From: Triticum aestivum
Lineage: Eukaryota > Streptophyta > Magnoliopsida > Poales > Poaceae
Direction: 5' to 3'
Assembly: GCF_018294505.1 (NCBI RefSeq)
Contig: NC_057795.1
Span: 525,765,184-525,829,183, forward strand
DNA: 64,000 nt
Part shown: in pieces, positions 22,644 to 34,264 of the stretch
Numbering within the stretch: position 1 is the stretch's first letter
How the letters are laid out: every line of letters starts with the position of its first letter
Made by a program: the position numbers and the translations under genes
Notes under the pieces: generated by a model
Seen by the model: the letters and a program-made list of their open reading frames with translations, nothing else
What the model was told of the DNA's origin: nothing
The model's database searches: none

Positions 22644-24807
22644 TGTAGGAGATATGCCCTAGAGGCAATAATAAATGATATTATTTATCTCCGAGTTCAT
22701 AATTAGGTTTATGTTCCATGCTATAACTGCAATGATTCTCGAGTCTACAATATCCACGAGGCTCGGAGGAAGACTCATATGCACGTGTGGAATAATAAAC
22801 GGTAAGAAGTACTCCTAGTTTGGCCTCTAAGACTAGCTCAAGTGTTGCATGATGGTTCCGTTTTCCTGATCATGGGCATGTCTATGCCAGCAACTTTGAG
22901 GGCACAATTTTAAGAAACATTTGTGTTGAATCGACCCGGTTTGATGTTATGCTATGAGATTCATTCGTCACAAGTTAATGGTACATAACACAGAGATGGT
23001 TAACGTTTGCATGATTCCTTAGACCATGAGAGTATCGAGTTTCTTCATGCTTGCTTCATGAACTTTGGGGTTTGTTAAACGTCATCCGTAAATGGGTGGC
23101 TATTACGGCGGCTTACGGGTTCATGGAAAAGTGTGTCAAGTAACTTGATAGCTCAAGATTGGGATTTGCTCCTCCGACGATGGAGAGATATTCTCGGGCC
23201 CTCTCGGTGTTACGGTATCCATCATCGTCTGGCCAGACACAGTGTGATTTGATCACGGGATGCCGGAACACGGAAACGAGAAAAGAGAACAAAACCAGTA
23301 ACGAGGTAACTAGCATAGTGGACAAGTTGTTGATCCACGGGGATGCCAATAATCTCACCTCGGGTATTTGTAACATATCGCGAAGCAACAGGAATAGCAC
23401 ACGGCAACTGGAGGTTCACTCGAATATTCATTCGTGTGGGTATAGGGGTCAATATGGGTGTCCACGGCTCCGATGTTGATCATTGATCGGAAGGGGTTCC
23501 GGGTCATGTCTATACTTCACCGAACCTATAGGGTCACACGCTTAAGGGTCATCTATCTGCTGAATACTAGACAGGGAGTCTGAGAGAAAATCACCGAAAA
23601 AGTTTCGGACACCGAAAAGTTTCGGACAGCGGAATCGTACCGCAGAGAGAGGTCATCGGATAAGTTTCGATGATACCGAAAAGTTGTTTCGGGATACACC
23701 ATTAAGTCAAATTGGTTTCGGCACATGCCTGATAATTCTTGGAGGATGCCAGAATCATTCTGGAAGCTTTTTGGAATTTTCTGAGATAAAAACCGGAAAT
23801 GTTCCGGAGCTGCCGGAGCCACTTCAGATGCGTTTCGCAGATGAAAATCACTAAAACCGGAATTGTTTCGGAACGCGTTGAAAATCATTTTAGTGGGTAC
23901 TGGAAATGTTCTTAGCCCACATAAATATTTTCAGTTCGATCAGACGCTGAAAAATGTCGTCGTGAATAGTGAAAGTGCTTTTTGGGATATTTTATGGAAA
24001 GCCACCTTTTGGGGCTTTAGCCAAAAGATCTAGGGGTGACATGGATGGATTGGGAGGCCCTCATGGGGGCCCCCCAAGTGGTGTGGCCTTCCACACTTGG
24101 GGCTCCACCTTGGAGCCCCGCTTGTTCCTTGGTTTCACTCTTACGCCCTTGAGGAAGGACTTCATTCATGTGCATTTTGGGTTTTTGTGTTAAACTACCC
24201 TACCCCTTGGGATTTCCTATAAATAGAGGTGGAGGGGCAGCCCTCCACACTGACCCTTTGCTCTCATACAAGTGCCATGCAATGATCTAGCTTCTTCTCT
24301 CCCTCCCAGCGAAATAGTTTCATAGAGCCGAAAGGCTGTCTGGGTTCCGGCAGGAACTAGTTCTGGACGGCGAAGCCCTGCCGGATAGATGACACCGTAT
24401 ATGTGCAACTCTGTAGAGAGATCATAGTTTCGGTCTTAGTTTGTGAGTGCCTCCCGAAGGGCTGTCCGTGTGACCGTCCGAGTTTTGAAGGTCCTCCCGA
24501 AGGGCTGTCCGGGTGACCGTTAAAGTTTCGAAGGTCCTCCCGGAGGGCTGTCCGCGTCACCGTCCGGAGGGCTGTTCGACCGCCTCCCGGAGGGCTGTCT
24601 GAGGAGCAGATGAGGGTATACATCCTCGCGGTTGGGAGGTTGTAAATCCTAGCTGCGGGGATCTGCACCGCCGTTCGTCATCAACTCTACTTCCCGCTGC
24701 GCTACGAGTCGGTAACGAAAAAGATCAAACCATGTATGCAGTCTCCATAGTGGTCCTGGGCTGGTGCGTAGGTCGGAAATTTTTGTTTTCTGCTGCGTTC
24801 CCCTACA
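22644..24807 (+). repeat. 5' LTR of second Copia element
   Basis: 2164 bp. TATA box tataaatag at 24218-24226. Downstream of it is a leader minisatellite (24446-24610). Positions 23974-24153 differ strongly from the matching part of the 3' LTR while the 23480-23960 part is identical or nearly so. Confidence 0.92.
24446..24610 (+). repeat. Minisatellite in the LTR leader (5' copy)
   Basis: Four to five copies of a unit built on ctcccgaagggctgtccg, period about 47 bp and then shorter. The last copies change gaaggg to ggaggg. It lies 220 bp downstream of the TATA box, so it should be transcribed as part of the 5' leader. The same array is in the 3' LTR. Confidence 0.85.
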
Positions 24808-24808
24808 G

Positions 24809-24826
24809 TGGCATCAAGAGCCGTGC
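24809..24826 (+). promoter_or_regulatory. Primer binding site of second Copia element
   Basis: tggcatcaagagccgtgc begins 1 nt after the 5' LTR, a version of the initiator tRNA-Met site. The matching purine tract caagtgggagtc is at 30096-30107. Confidence 0.75.
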
Positions 24827-27800
24827 TATGCGTAGATGCAGGTTTCGATCTAGAATACATGGAGATGTATGGGTATTGCATAATATAATTTGGTAGTAGA
24901 TGAGATCTATTGCTGAAAATTATTTATGCGGGTGACAGATGAAATCTGTTACCCGACGTTCTTGTTGCTTCCCTAGAATTTGCGTTTGCTCAATCTCGAG
25001 ACAGCATGGTGGAATTTGACAAAGTTCTGGCAATCCGTGATCCTGATTGATCATGGAAGTGCTATCAGTTCTTTGGGTTCTGCCGTAGTCAAAAGAAAGA
25101 TGAAATTCGCAGATGAAAGGGCATTGCAGATATGATCTGCACGGGGGTCATGCGTATGACGAAGTTTAGTATGGGGCTCGAGATTTAATTATCTCGTGTT
25201 TCATACACCCCGAGATGTTAATCTAGCAACTTGAATAATCATACTTGATGATAAAACGTTGGTAGCTGTGGTTTAAGTCGAAACCTTAGAAGCCACGAAA
25301 AAAAGTTTGCATGAACCGATTAGAAGCGTCTAACTTGGTTTTGCAGGAGGTTGCATGTGCATGTGATGTGGTATAGCAATGCTCATATTCAATTAGATTA
25401 TGTATGAGATGACTATATGATGTAAATTGATTAACATGACCTGCGTGTCATGATTCGGCATGATGGCTGGAGCCATATGATTGTCACTTTAATGACCTGT
25501 GTGTCAACCTTAAGTAATGCATTAATTTTATACGCTATGAAGATGGCAATATTATCTGGTGCATCGACAAGGTGGTGGCAATCTTCACGAAGGTGAACAC
25601 CGACGCAAATGCCGAAGACGAAGAAATGAAAGACTTCTCTGTCAGAAAGGGCTATACCATATCATGCTATTATGAATTGCCTGAGATGTTTATCCCTTAT
25701 GATGCACCCTTCTTGATTGCATGGTAGTCCCTTTTTATTAGGGTGATCTCTCAATAAAATATCAAGTAGTTAGTGTTCTCCCAAGTGTAGCACCGTCACG
25801 GCACCTATCTTTTTGGGATGCGCCATGGATGCATGGGTACGAACGATTAGAGAAGTGTGAGGCGGGTGAGGTCAGACCTCACAACAAGATCACTTGGTTG
25901 TCTTGATGTTCATGGCAGGATCCTCCTGAGCTCGGAACACACGCATCAAAAGATGAGCAAGAGTCACATAGAGATGTGATCGGCAAGTTGGCCTACCGAT
26001 TAAAATTCCCGTTTATGAGATGATGATTCTATGGCGATGACTTGAAGTCTGGATCTTGTATCACTCAAAATTAATTATGAGAGATATTGATTTGAGTGGG
26101 AGCGCACTATTGAATTAACATGTTTAATTCTCAGTGCAATTAATTATGAACACTGTCTAAGTGTTTCTTGCAAAATAGTTGTAGAATAATGGCTCGTGTT
26201 TCCACCTTCCCTGTTAAAATTGAATAGCTGTTAAATATCTGGTTAAAACTTTACGATTGGTGACGTAATGTGAGGATTGTCCTCAAAAGTGCCGAGAAGG
26301 ACTTTGTCCTATCGCATACTTTCGGTATTCTCTCGCTTATGCTATGGATCATGTGACTCTCGTCCTTCGATCCAAAAGCTAGAATTCCGTGTCAGCAAAG
26401 TGCAATATGTTTGCTTCCATGAGACCCGAACTTCGAAAGTTTGGATAGTTATGTGATATTCATGGAATCTGAAAATCATTTCTAGAGACAGACAAAGGCT
26501 AAAAGATATGAGATATCCAAGGCAATGTTTGTTTGCAAACTATTAGTAAAGGAGTTTACTATCCGTTAGACTGATTGGGAAAGGGATCCAGAAGAACGCC
26601 TGTCATATGATGAAAGGTGAATAAAACAACAACTTAAAGAGAAAGGCAGTGTCCGAAGGGTGTTAGTGAGACTTTCACGCCTAGGAAGTCCGGGGCTAAC
26701 GCCAATCTTAAGTTGGGTGCTTCTTCTGAGAGTAGGAGAAATACTAAAAGTTAAATTGTTAGAAGTATAAAGGCAAAAAGAAAGAAGACTGGAATATCCA
26801 GCTCATGTATGAATGTCATACAAGTTTTTGATGTATAGAAGGCTGGTCAAAGATATAGTTCTTGGGAATTATGATTAAATTGTTAATCATTGAGTTTTGG
26901 GTATTGTGAGTTAATCACAAAGATACCCACTTGATTGCATTCTGTTGCAACTCGATGTAAGAACTGCTATGGCCTGAAAGACTAGCCAGGAATGAGGTTT
27001 AGGTATACACAGGGAACATAGTAAATGTTACTATACTTTCCATCGGTGTATTGCCGTCTGTATTTATTTTCATAATTCATTTAGAGTTTTACAAACTCTA
27101 GCCCATTGCATAAGGTATCTTGCAAGAAGGTTGTTCATAAGAGAACTTTTTATGTTCGATGTTATGAATAACACAAGGGCCATACTTTCATTATGAATGA
27201 GATGTATGTTATGAATATTGATAATAATACAATACCTCTGGGTTTACTTTCATAATTCATTTTAGAGTTTCATACACTCTAGCCCATTGCACAATGTTTG
27301 TTGCAAAAGAGTTGTTCATAAAAACAACAATTGTTGTTAAGTATTATGAATAACATGAAGGGCCATGCTTCCATCCAAGATGGGATGTATGTTATGAATA
27401 TTGATGGTAATATGATACATCCATAACACTGACGCTAAATGTCGCAAGACTAAAAGAATACCACACAAGTGTGGCACTACATTTGGTCACATTGGAGAAA
27501 CCCGCATGGAAAATTCCATTATGATGGATTTTGAAGTCTTTTGATTTTGAATCATCTGACACTTGCAACTTTCCTCCGAAAAGTGAAGTGACTAAAATAC
27601 CGTTCACAGGCCATAAGGAACGAACAACAAACTTATTAGTGATCATACATTTGATGTGTGTAGTCCGATAAGTGTTGTTAGTGGTGGATTTATTTATCTT
27701 CAGAAATGACTCAAGTAGATATATGGATATTTACTTGATGAGACGTAAGTCTGGATCTTTTGAAATCATTCGAAAGGTTTTCAAAAATGAAGTAGAAGTT

Positions 27801-30095
27801 ATTGTAACAAGAAAATTATGTTTCTGCAATTTGATTGCACAAAGGAATATTTGAGTTACATGTTTAGCGAATGTCTGATGAGTTGTGAAAGGGGTTTCAT
27901 AACTTGCACCTCCCAGGAACACCACTGCAAGTGGAAAGTCTGTGGAGATGTAATCAAACCATTTATGACATGGTAAGGTCAAAGATGACATAAATAAATT
28001 TGCCATTATCCCTTTTAAAGTGATGCTTTAGAGACTGCGGCTTTTACACTGAAAAGAGCTACATCGGGTCTGTTGAAATGAAGCCATGGTATGGTACGCC
28101 CAACCATGTTATATCTTTTCTTAACATTTGGAATATGGGGCTTGTGTAAAAGGTTACAAACCTATTCCAAATCAGACAAGTGCTACTTTGTAGGTTATAC
28201 CAAAATGTTGGGTATTCCTCCCTCACTATACCGAGGCAAATAGTTTTGCCGCGAAACGGTGTGCTTTTAAAGAGAATGGTTCTTTCAAAAAGGTGAGTGG
28301 GAGAATAGTGCAACTCGACGAGATAAACAGTATCTTCGTCATCAGATCAAAGGAAAGAGACCTTGGAAGTAATTCCAGAGTTTCCTACTGCGACTGATAC
28401 GGAAGTCTCTACAATAAAATGTATGAACTTCGGTCGAACTTGCAGCTGAACCACGTAGGCAAGGCTCGTGCAAACCTCTCAGGTGCGCAAACGAGATATT
28501 GTTGTTAGACAACATTATACCTACGATACACAAGGAAGCGTTGATGGGCCCTGACTCCGGAATTGGCTAAATGCCAATACAACCCGAGTTAGTTTCCATA
28601 TAAGTGATTCAAGATTAAAACCTTGATACACCTTTCGGAAGACTTAGAGTCTAACGAATATTTATGGAACTTAAAACTGATACGGATAAAATGTTTTATC
28701 CATAAAGCTCGACTTGTTGAAATAACAAGTTCAAGAGTTGACTACGATGAGGTTGTTTTCATCGTAGCGATGCTTAAAGTCGGTTCGGGTTGAACTAGCA
28801 ATTAATACATATTTCAATCATGAGATATGAAACATGGATGACAATAGGATTTCCATCTGATGGAAATGAAACCAAGGACTTGCATGTGTTACAGTCCAAG
28901 GCATTTGTCTATCCAGAGGATGCTAGTAAGGGTGCAAACTTCAGAGTTCCAGCGATGGACAGAAGAGAGCAAAATGGAGTTGGAATCTTCGTGCTTTGAT
29001 GAAATGGTCAAAGGGGTTTTGACTTCATCAATGGGTAACGAAGATGCTTGTAATTCAAGAAAGTAAGTGGGAGCGTAATAATATTTCTAAAAACCTTGTG
29101 TGCTTGACACATTGTTAATTGGAAATAAATTTCTTGACACGAATTAGGACTTCATTTGAAAATAGTTTTTCGATGAAGTGCTTAGGCTAAATAGCCTCAA
29201 TATTAGGCATGATGATCTATGGAGATAGATTTACCTAATAGGGCTAAGCAATGAATACATATTGACAAGATGCTAAAACCTTTTAGCATTTAAAACGCCA
29301 AGGAGTGATTCTTGCCGAAGTCACATGGAAAGAGTTTTTGCAAGACTCGGTGTCCCAAAACACTGATGAGCAAAATACATGATGCAGATTCCACACACTT
29401 TTGTGTTTGGATTAATCATGTATTCCATGGTATGTAAAACAACCAGATATGTCCGATACTCCCAAGGTGTTGCGAGTATGGATACTAAAGTGATCAAAGT
29501 ACTGATCATGGGACAACAGTGAAAGATGTCATTGAGTACTAGAGTAAGTACTGATGATATGTTTTCTCGCAAGCGGAGATCATGAAGAGTTCGTTGTAAA
29601 ATGTTACATCGATACGGTCTTCATCTTTTCTCCATGCGATTTTCGATTTAAGTTAAGGGTTTTGTGTAATACACAATATGGTGGCACGGTAGTTGGAATT
29701 GTTCCAACAGGATACTGTGGCGAATTCTATAACAATGGCTAAGTATGTTGACGCTTTAGAAGCGACAAAGAAGATGTTGAATCATATAGTTCATTCATGA
29801 ACTTAGTATGGTTCCAAGATGGCTTTTGTCAATGGGACACTACTGCAGGTAGTTTCTCCATAACTCAGTCTGAGGAATCCAGGTTCGACCTGTGATTCAC
29901 ATACATACAAAGCCAAGTCCACACAAAATATGAATTTTGTGAAAGCGTGAAAACGCGAGGATATGCAGAGATACACACGGAGCTGAAGTCGTCAGATCCG
30001 ATGGACATCAGGCTATACCACATGCGAAGCATATTTACACCGGTGTGCCATAGGTGTAAAGTGCATTAGCATTAACTAGATTATTGACTCTAGTG
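24827..30095 (+). pseudogene. Decayed Copia polyprotein of second Copia element
   Basis: No frame exceeds about 90 codons in this 5.3-kb interior. At about 27690-27800 the text SSRYMDIYLMRRKSGSFE corresponds to the Copia integrase core (usual DDSSRYGY.YLM..KSE). At about 28535-28600 EALMGPDSGNWLNA corresponds to the start of the Copia reverse transcriptase, and near 28730-28760 the VDYDE block is visible. The regions are in the correct order but carry many indels and stops. A duplicated motif 'tttagagttt..aca(c)tctagccca' recurs at about 27075-27110 and 27255-27290. Confidence 0.7.
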
Positions 30096-30107
30096 CAAGT
30101 GGGAGTC

Positions 30108-32278
30108 TGTAGGAGATATGCCCTAGAGGCAATAATAAATGATATTATTTATCTCCGAGTTCATAATTATGTTTATGTTCCATGCTATAACTGCAATGAT
30201 TCTCGAGTCTGCAATATCCACGAGGCTCGGAGGAAGACTCATATGCACGTGTGGAATAATAAACGGTAAGAAGTATTCCTAGTCTGGCCTCTAAGACTAG
30301 CTCAAGTGTTGCATGATGGTTCTGTTTTCCTGATCATGGGCATGTCTATGCCAGCAACTTTGAGGGCACAATGTTAAGAGAACATTTGTGTTGAATCGAC
30401 CCGGATTGATGTTATGCTATGAGATTCATTCGTCACAAGTTTATTGGTACATAACACAGAGATGGTTAACGTTTGCATGATTCCTTAGACCATGAGAGTA
30501 TCGAGTTTCTTCATGCTTGCTTCATGAACTTTGGGGTTTGTTAAACGTCATCCGTAAATGGGTGGCTATTACGGCGGCTTACGGGTTCATGGAAAAGTGT
30601 GTCAAGTAACTTGATAGCTCAAGATTGGGATTTGCTCCTCCGACGATGGAGAGATATTCTCGGGCCCTCTCGGTGTTACGGTATCCATCATCGTCTGGCC
30701 AGACACTTTGTGATTTGATCACGGGGATGCCGGAACACGGAAACGAGAAAAGAGAACAATACCGGTAACGAGGTAACTAGCATAGTGGACAAGTTGTTGA
30801 TCCACGGGAATGCCAACAAGTCTCACCTCGGGTATTTGTAACATATCGCGAAGCAACAGGAATAGCACACGGCAACTGGAGGTTCACTCGAATATTTATT
30901 CGTGTGGGTATAGGGGTCAATATGGGTGTCCACGGCTCCGATGTTGATCATTGATCGGAAGGGGTTCCGGGTCATGTCTATACTTCACCGAACCTATAGG
31001 GTCACACGCTTAAGGGTCATCTATCTGCTGAATACTAGACAGGGAGTCTGAGAGAAAATCACCGAAAAAGTTTCGGACACCGAAAAGTTTCGGACAGCGG
31101 AATCGTACCGCAGAGAGAGGTCATCGGATAAGTTTCGATGATACCGAAAAGTTGTTTCGGGATACACCATTAAGTCAAATTGGTTTCGGCACATGCCTGA
31201 TAATTCTTGGAGGATGCCAGAATCATTCTGGAAGCTTTTTGGAATTTTCTGAGATAAAAACCGGAAATGTTCCGGAGCTGCCGGAGCCACTTCAGATGCG
31301 TTTCGCAGATGAAAATCACTAAAACCGGAATTGTTTCGGAACGCGTTGAAAATCATTTTAGTGGGTACTGGAAATGTTCTTAGCCCACATAAATATTTTC
31401 AGTTCGATCAGACGCTGAAAAATGTCGTCGTGAATAGTGAAAATCAGCTTTATGGTTACTTTATGGAAAGCCACCTTTTGGGGCTTTGCTCCAAAAGATC
31501 TTGGGGATGACATGGATGGATAGGAGGCCTCATTTGGGGCCCCTCATGGGGGTGTGGCCGGCCACATGGGGTATCCCCCCTTGGGGACCCTCTTGTTCCT
31601 TGGTTTCACTCCTAGGTCCTTGTGGAAGGACTTCATTCATGTGCATTTTGGGTTTTTGTGTAAACTACCCTACCCCCTTGGGATTTCCTATAAATAGAGG
31701 TGGAGGGGCAGCCCTCCACACTCATCCCTTGCTCTCATACACAGTGCCATGCATGATCTGGCTTCTTCTCTCCCTCCCACGAAAGAGTTTCGTAGAGCCG
31801 TAAGGCTGTCTGGGTTCCGGCAGGAACTAGTTCTGGACGGCGAAGCCCTGCCGGATAGATGACACCGTATGTGTGCAACTCTGTAGAGAGATCGTAGTTT
31901 CGGTCTTAGTTCGTGAGTGCCTCCCGAAGGGCTGTCCGTGTGACCGTCCGAGTTTTGAAGGTCCTCCCGAAGGGCTGTCCGGGTGACCGTTCGAGTTTCG
32001 AAGGTCCTCCCGGAGGGCTGTCCGCGTCACCGTCCGGAGGGCTGTTCGACCGCCTCCCGGAGGGCTGTCTGAGGAGCAGATGAGGGTATACATCCTCGCG
32101 GTTGGGAGGTTGTAAATCCTAGCTGCGGGGATCTGCACCGCTGTTCGTCATCAACTCTACTTCCCGCTACGCTACGAGTCGGTAATGAAAAAGATCAAAG
32201 CATGTATGCAGTCTCCATAGTGGTCCTGGGCTGGTGCGTAGGTCGGAATTTTTTTGTTTTCTGCTGTGTTCCCCTACA
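30108..32278 (+). repeat. 3' LTR of second Copia element
   Basis: 2171 bp. TATA box tataaatag at 31689-31697. The divergent block is 31442-31623. It ends in CCCCTACA at 32278, next to the GGGAG target copy. Confidence 0.92.
31916..32080 (+). repeat. Minisatellite in the LTR leader (3' copy)
   Basis: Counterpart of 24446-24610 with the same number and order of units; the unit joint near 31990 reads ttcgag where the 5' copy has ttaaag. Confidence 0.85.
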
Positions 32279-32283
32279 GGGAG

Positions 32284-32949
32284 GGAGGTGGATCAGCAAG
32301 CTGCATAGCTCGTATCCGGCGGGCTACCCAGCCGGCTTGGATGCGGATTAACTACTCTTCGTAAGCCATTGTAAGAGTGGACAAAATGGTGGAGGAGATA
32401 GGGGAGCACCGGAGGTGTGCGATTCTTGGCTGGCGTTTGGCCTCGTTTAAATAGGAGATTAAATTGACGGCGGAGAGGAGGAGCTCGGTCGGTGTTGCTT
32501 TTACATCGGCCCGGTCATGAACGGATGTGTGTCCAGAGTGGGTTTCTCGGCTTCCACACGGGCGGGTTTCATGAAGGCGTTTGAATGCGGCACGGAGGCG
32601 TGTTCAGCCGGGCGTGCAGCGAGTGGCGCCCTCGACTCTAACTTAAGACACTGCACCGTTCTTCCACTGACGTGTGGGCTCTTTGGGTGCATGGCCTGCA
32701 TGTCAGTGACCCAACGCAGGCAGCGCACAGCAGAGGAACCTTTGGTGGGCCAAGGCGGTCAGAAGCGGGCATTTCATAAACCGATGATTGTTCATTGAGT
32801 GTGACATCATCTTTTTCTTGTAGATAAGCCTACTATGTTGATATCCCGTTCGATACGTTGTGATTCATAAAGACCGCTGCAAACATCAATGTTCTACTTA
32901 TCACAGATAAGATTGATTAATACCCGTAACAATCCATGTCCTTAACAAA
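32284..32949. other. Host flank right of second Copia, no gene seen
   Basis: The first 70 bp continue the open stretch of 22062-22643. The wording around 32520-32720 (gtgtgggctctttgggtgcatgg..atgtcagtgac) is like the subterminal part of a Mutator- or CACTA-type element common in grasses. No credible frame; ORFs of 75 and 93 aa overlap on opposite strands. Confidence 0.4.
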
Positions 32950-33262
32950 GGGTGCATGCACGTATAGGTTGAGCGTGTGTCTTGTGTCGTGTGCTGTGTG
33001 CATGCAGGCGTGCGAGTGTTGCATGCGTACAAGGGTACGTTTCAGTGTTGCATGCATGGGTGCGTACGTGCGTGTGTTCATGAGTGCATGTGTACGTGTC
33101 AGTGTTGCACGCCAGCATGCGTATGTGTGTGTACGTGTCAGTCTTGCACGCCTGCATGCGTGCGTGTCTTGCGTGCATGCATGTGTATGTTATGTGTACG
33201 TGTCAGTGTTGCACGCCTGCATGCGTGCGTGTCTTGCGTGCGTGCATGTGTATGTGCGGGGT
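32950..33262. repeat. GT-rich minisatellite
   Basis: Degenerate tandem repeat built on tgtacgtgtcagtgttgcac and gcctgcatgcgtgcgtgt, unit about 63 bp in its last copies and shorter before. It is a nearly strict alternation of purine and pyrimidine over long runs. Because the repeat has few stops, three plus-strand frames (32936-33307, 32977-33264, 33084-33461) are open and Cys-rich; I do not regard them as genes. Confidence 0.85.
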
Positions 33263-33601
33263 GAGGCTACACGTCAGTCGACTGACTTTTTCATCTCTGG
33301 TCATTAGATTTTCCAGCCGTTGGATACGAAATCAAGGGCCTCCAGTTTATCATCAAACTCCATCCCCCCGGAGCCGCCAGCACCTGCCGCCCGCGGCCGG
33401 CCCACCCTCCCCGAAACCACTCCCCACCGCCGGTCCGCCGCCGCACCGGCCATACCTCTAGCAGCCCCCCCCCCCGCCCCGCGCGCCGAGCTTTTTCTAT
33501 GGCGATCCCCACCCCACTGCCCAATGAACGCCCCCCCTCCAACCGCCGGTGACTGCCAACCAGAGGTCTCATGACTTCGAATACCCACCGACCACTAATT
33601 T
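33263..33601. other. GC-rich stretch, possible broken first exon
   Basis: Positions 33340-33560 are C-rich, with ccgccggtccgccgccgc and a run of ten C at 33468. Frames are open on both strands (84-94 aa). The text looks like a plant gene start of high GC content but no domain is visible and no intron border follows convincingly. Confidence 0.3.
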
Positions 33602-33990
33602 ATTACCATTTCTGTCCTTCATATACGCGCTGACGGGTGGGCCCTATGGTAATGTGCGCTGCTGAATGTGGACCGTTTGACTGGTCAATTGATCGTGTTA
33701 TCAACAAATTACGGAGTTGTATGGTGAGCCAGTGACCGTATGCATGTTCACCCTAAAATGTACTCCTATTTTATTAACACAGTACAGACTCAAACTACCA
33801 TTTCTTTCTTTCATATACGGGCTGACAGGTGGGCCCCACGGTTATGCGCCCCGATGGTGCAACACTAGTTGTGCCGCATGGAACGTTTGACTGGTCAATT
33901 GATTGTGTCATCAACAAAATACGGAGTTGTACGGGTGAGCTAGTGACCATATAATCATGACATGTATTTGTTTAACACGGTACAGACACA
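33602..33990. repeat. About 195-bp tandem duplication
   Basis: Copy A (about 33602-33790) and copy B (about 33797-33990) share taccatttct, gctgac(g/a)ggtgggcc, gtttgactggtcaattga, atcaacaaa and gtacagac in order, roughly 80 percent alike by eye. Both copies end with ttaacac(a/g)gtacagac, the 3' end of the SINE that follows copy B. Short further echoes (gtgtcatcaacaaaata) occur at 34360-34440. Confidence 0.8.
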
Positions 33991-34258
33991 ATGGCTCATA
34001 TATACGCGCAAGCACTCACCGCTATAAGCGCACACACGCGAACCCTACCCCTGTGAGCACCTTCGAGAGAGTGGGCCAGCATATATGATCTTGAGATTTT
34101 AGGAAGTCACCATAGGTGCCTCGTAGTCGAGTGGAACGTCTCCTCCCACTGAACGTGCATCGCCGGAAAATACTGAAATTAGCGCAAGATAAATGCGAGC
34201 ACCGGGACTTTAACCTTGGTGGGCTCGAGAAACCACTGTCCTCCTAACCATCCAACCA
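33972..34258 (-). mobile_element. Au-type SINE
   Basis: About 287 bp on the minus strand. The element starts tggttggatggttaggagg (complement of 34240-34258), with a polymerase III B-box-like ggttaaagtcccgg (complement of 34202-34215), and contains the blocks gtgggaggagacgtt and ggtgctcacaggggtaggg that mark the Au SINE of Triticeae. It ends tgtctgtaccgtgttaa. A poor target duplication may be catgtatttgtt / catgttggtt. Au is a tRNA-derived non-autonomous retroposon. Confidence 0.85.
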
Positions 34259-34264
34259 CATGTT

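Larger units (their letters stand above)
22644..32278 (+). mobile_element. Complete Copia-type LTR element with decayed interior
   Basis: A 9.64-kb element with target duplication GGGAG (22639-22643 and 32279-32283). LTRs of 2164 and 2171 bp begin TGTAGGAGATATGCCC and end CCCCTACA. The extreme LTR ends, primer site and purine tract are nearly those of the Angela/BARE group, but the LTR bodies differ. Long parts of the two LTRs are identical, so insertion was fairly recent, yet the interior has only broken integrase and reverse transcriptase pieces. It was therefore probably moved by proteins of a relative. Confidence 0.9.

Noticed and set aside
23553..23888. Identical 111-codon ORFs on the minus strand in both LTRs (also 31021-31356)
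   Set aside because: Identity follows from LTR identity, not from coding constraint. The sequence has repeated ttcggac motifs and no domain.
32936..33461. Cys-rich ORFs of 95-125 codons
   Set aside because: All three plus frames are open because the DNA is a GT-rich tandem repeat. Cys spacing follows the repeat unit, not a known peptide family.
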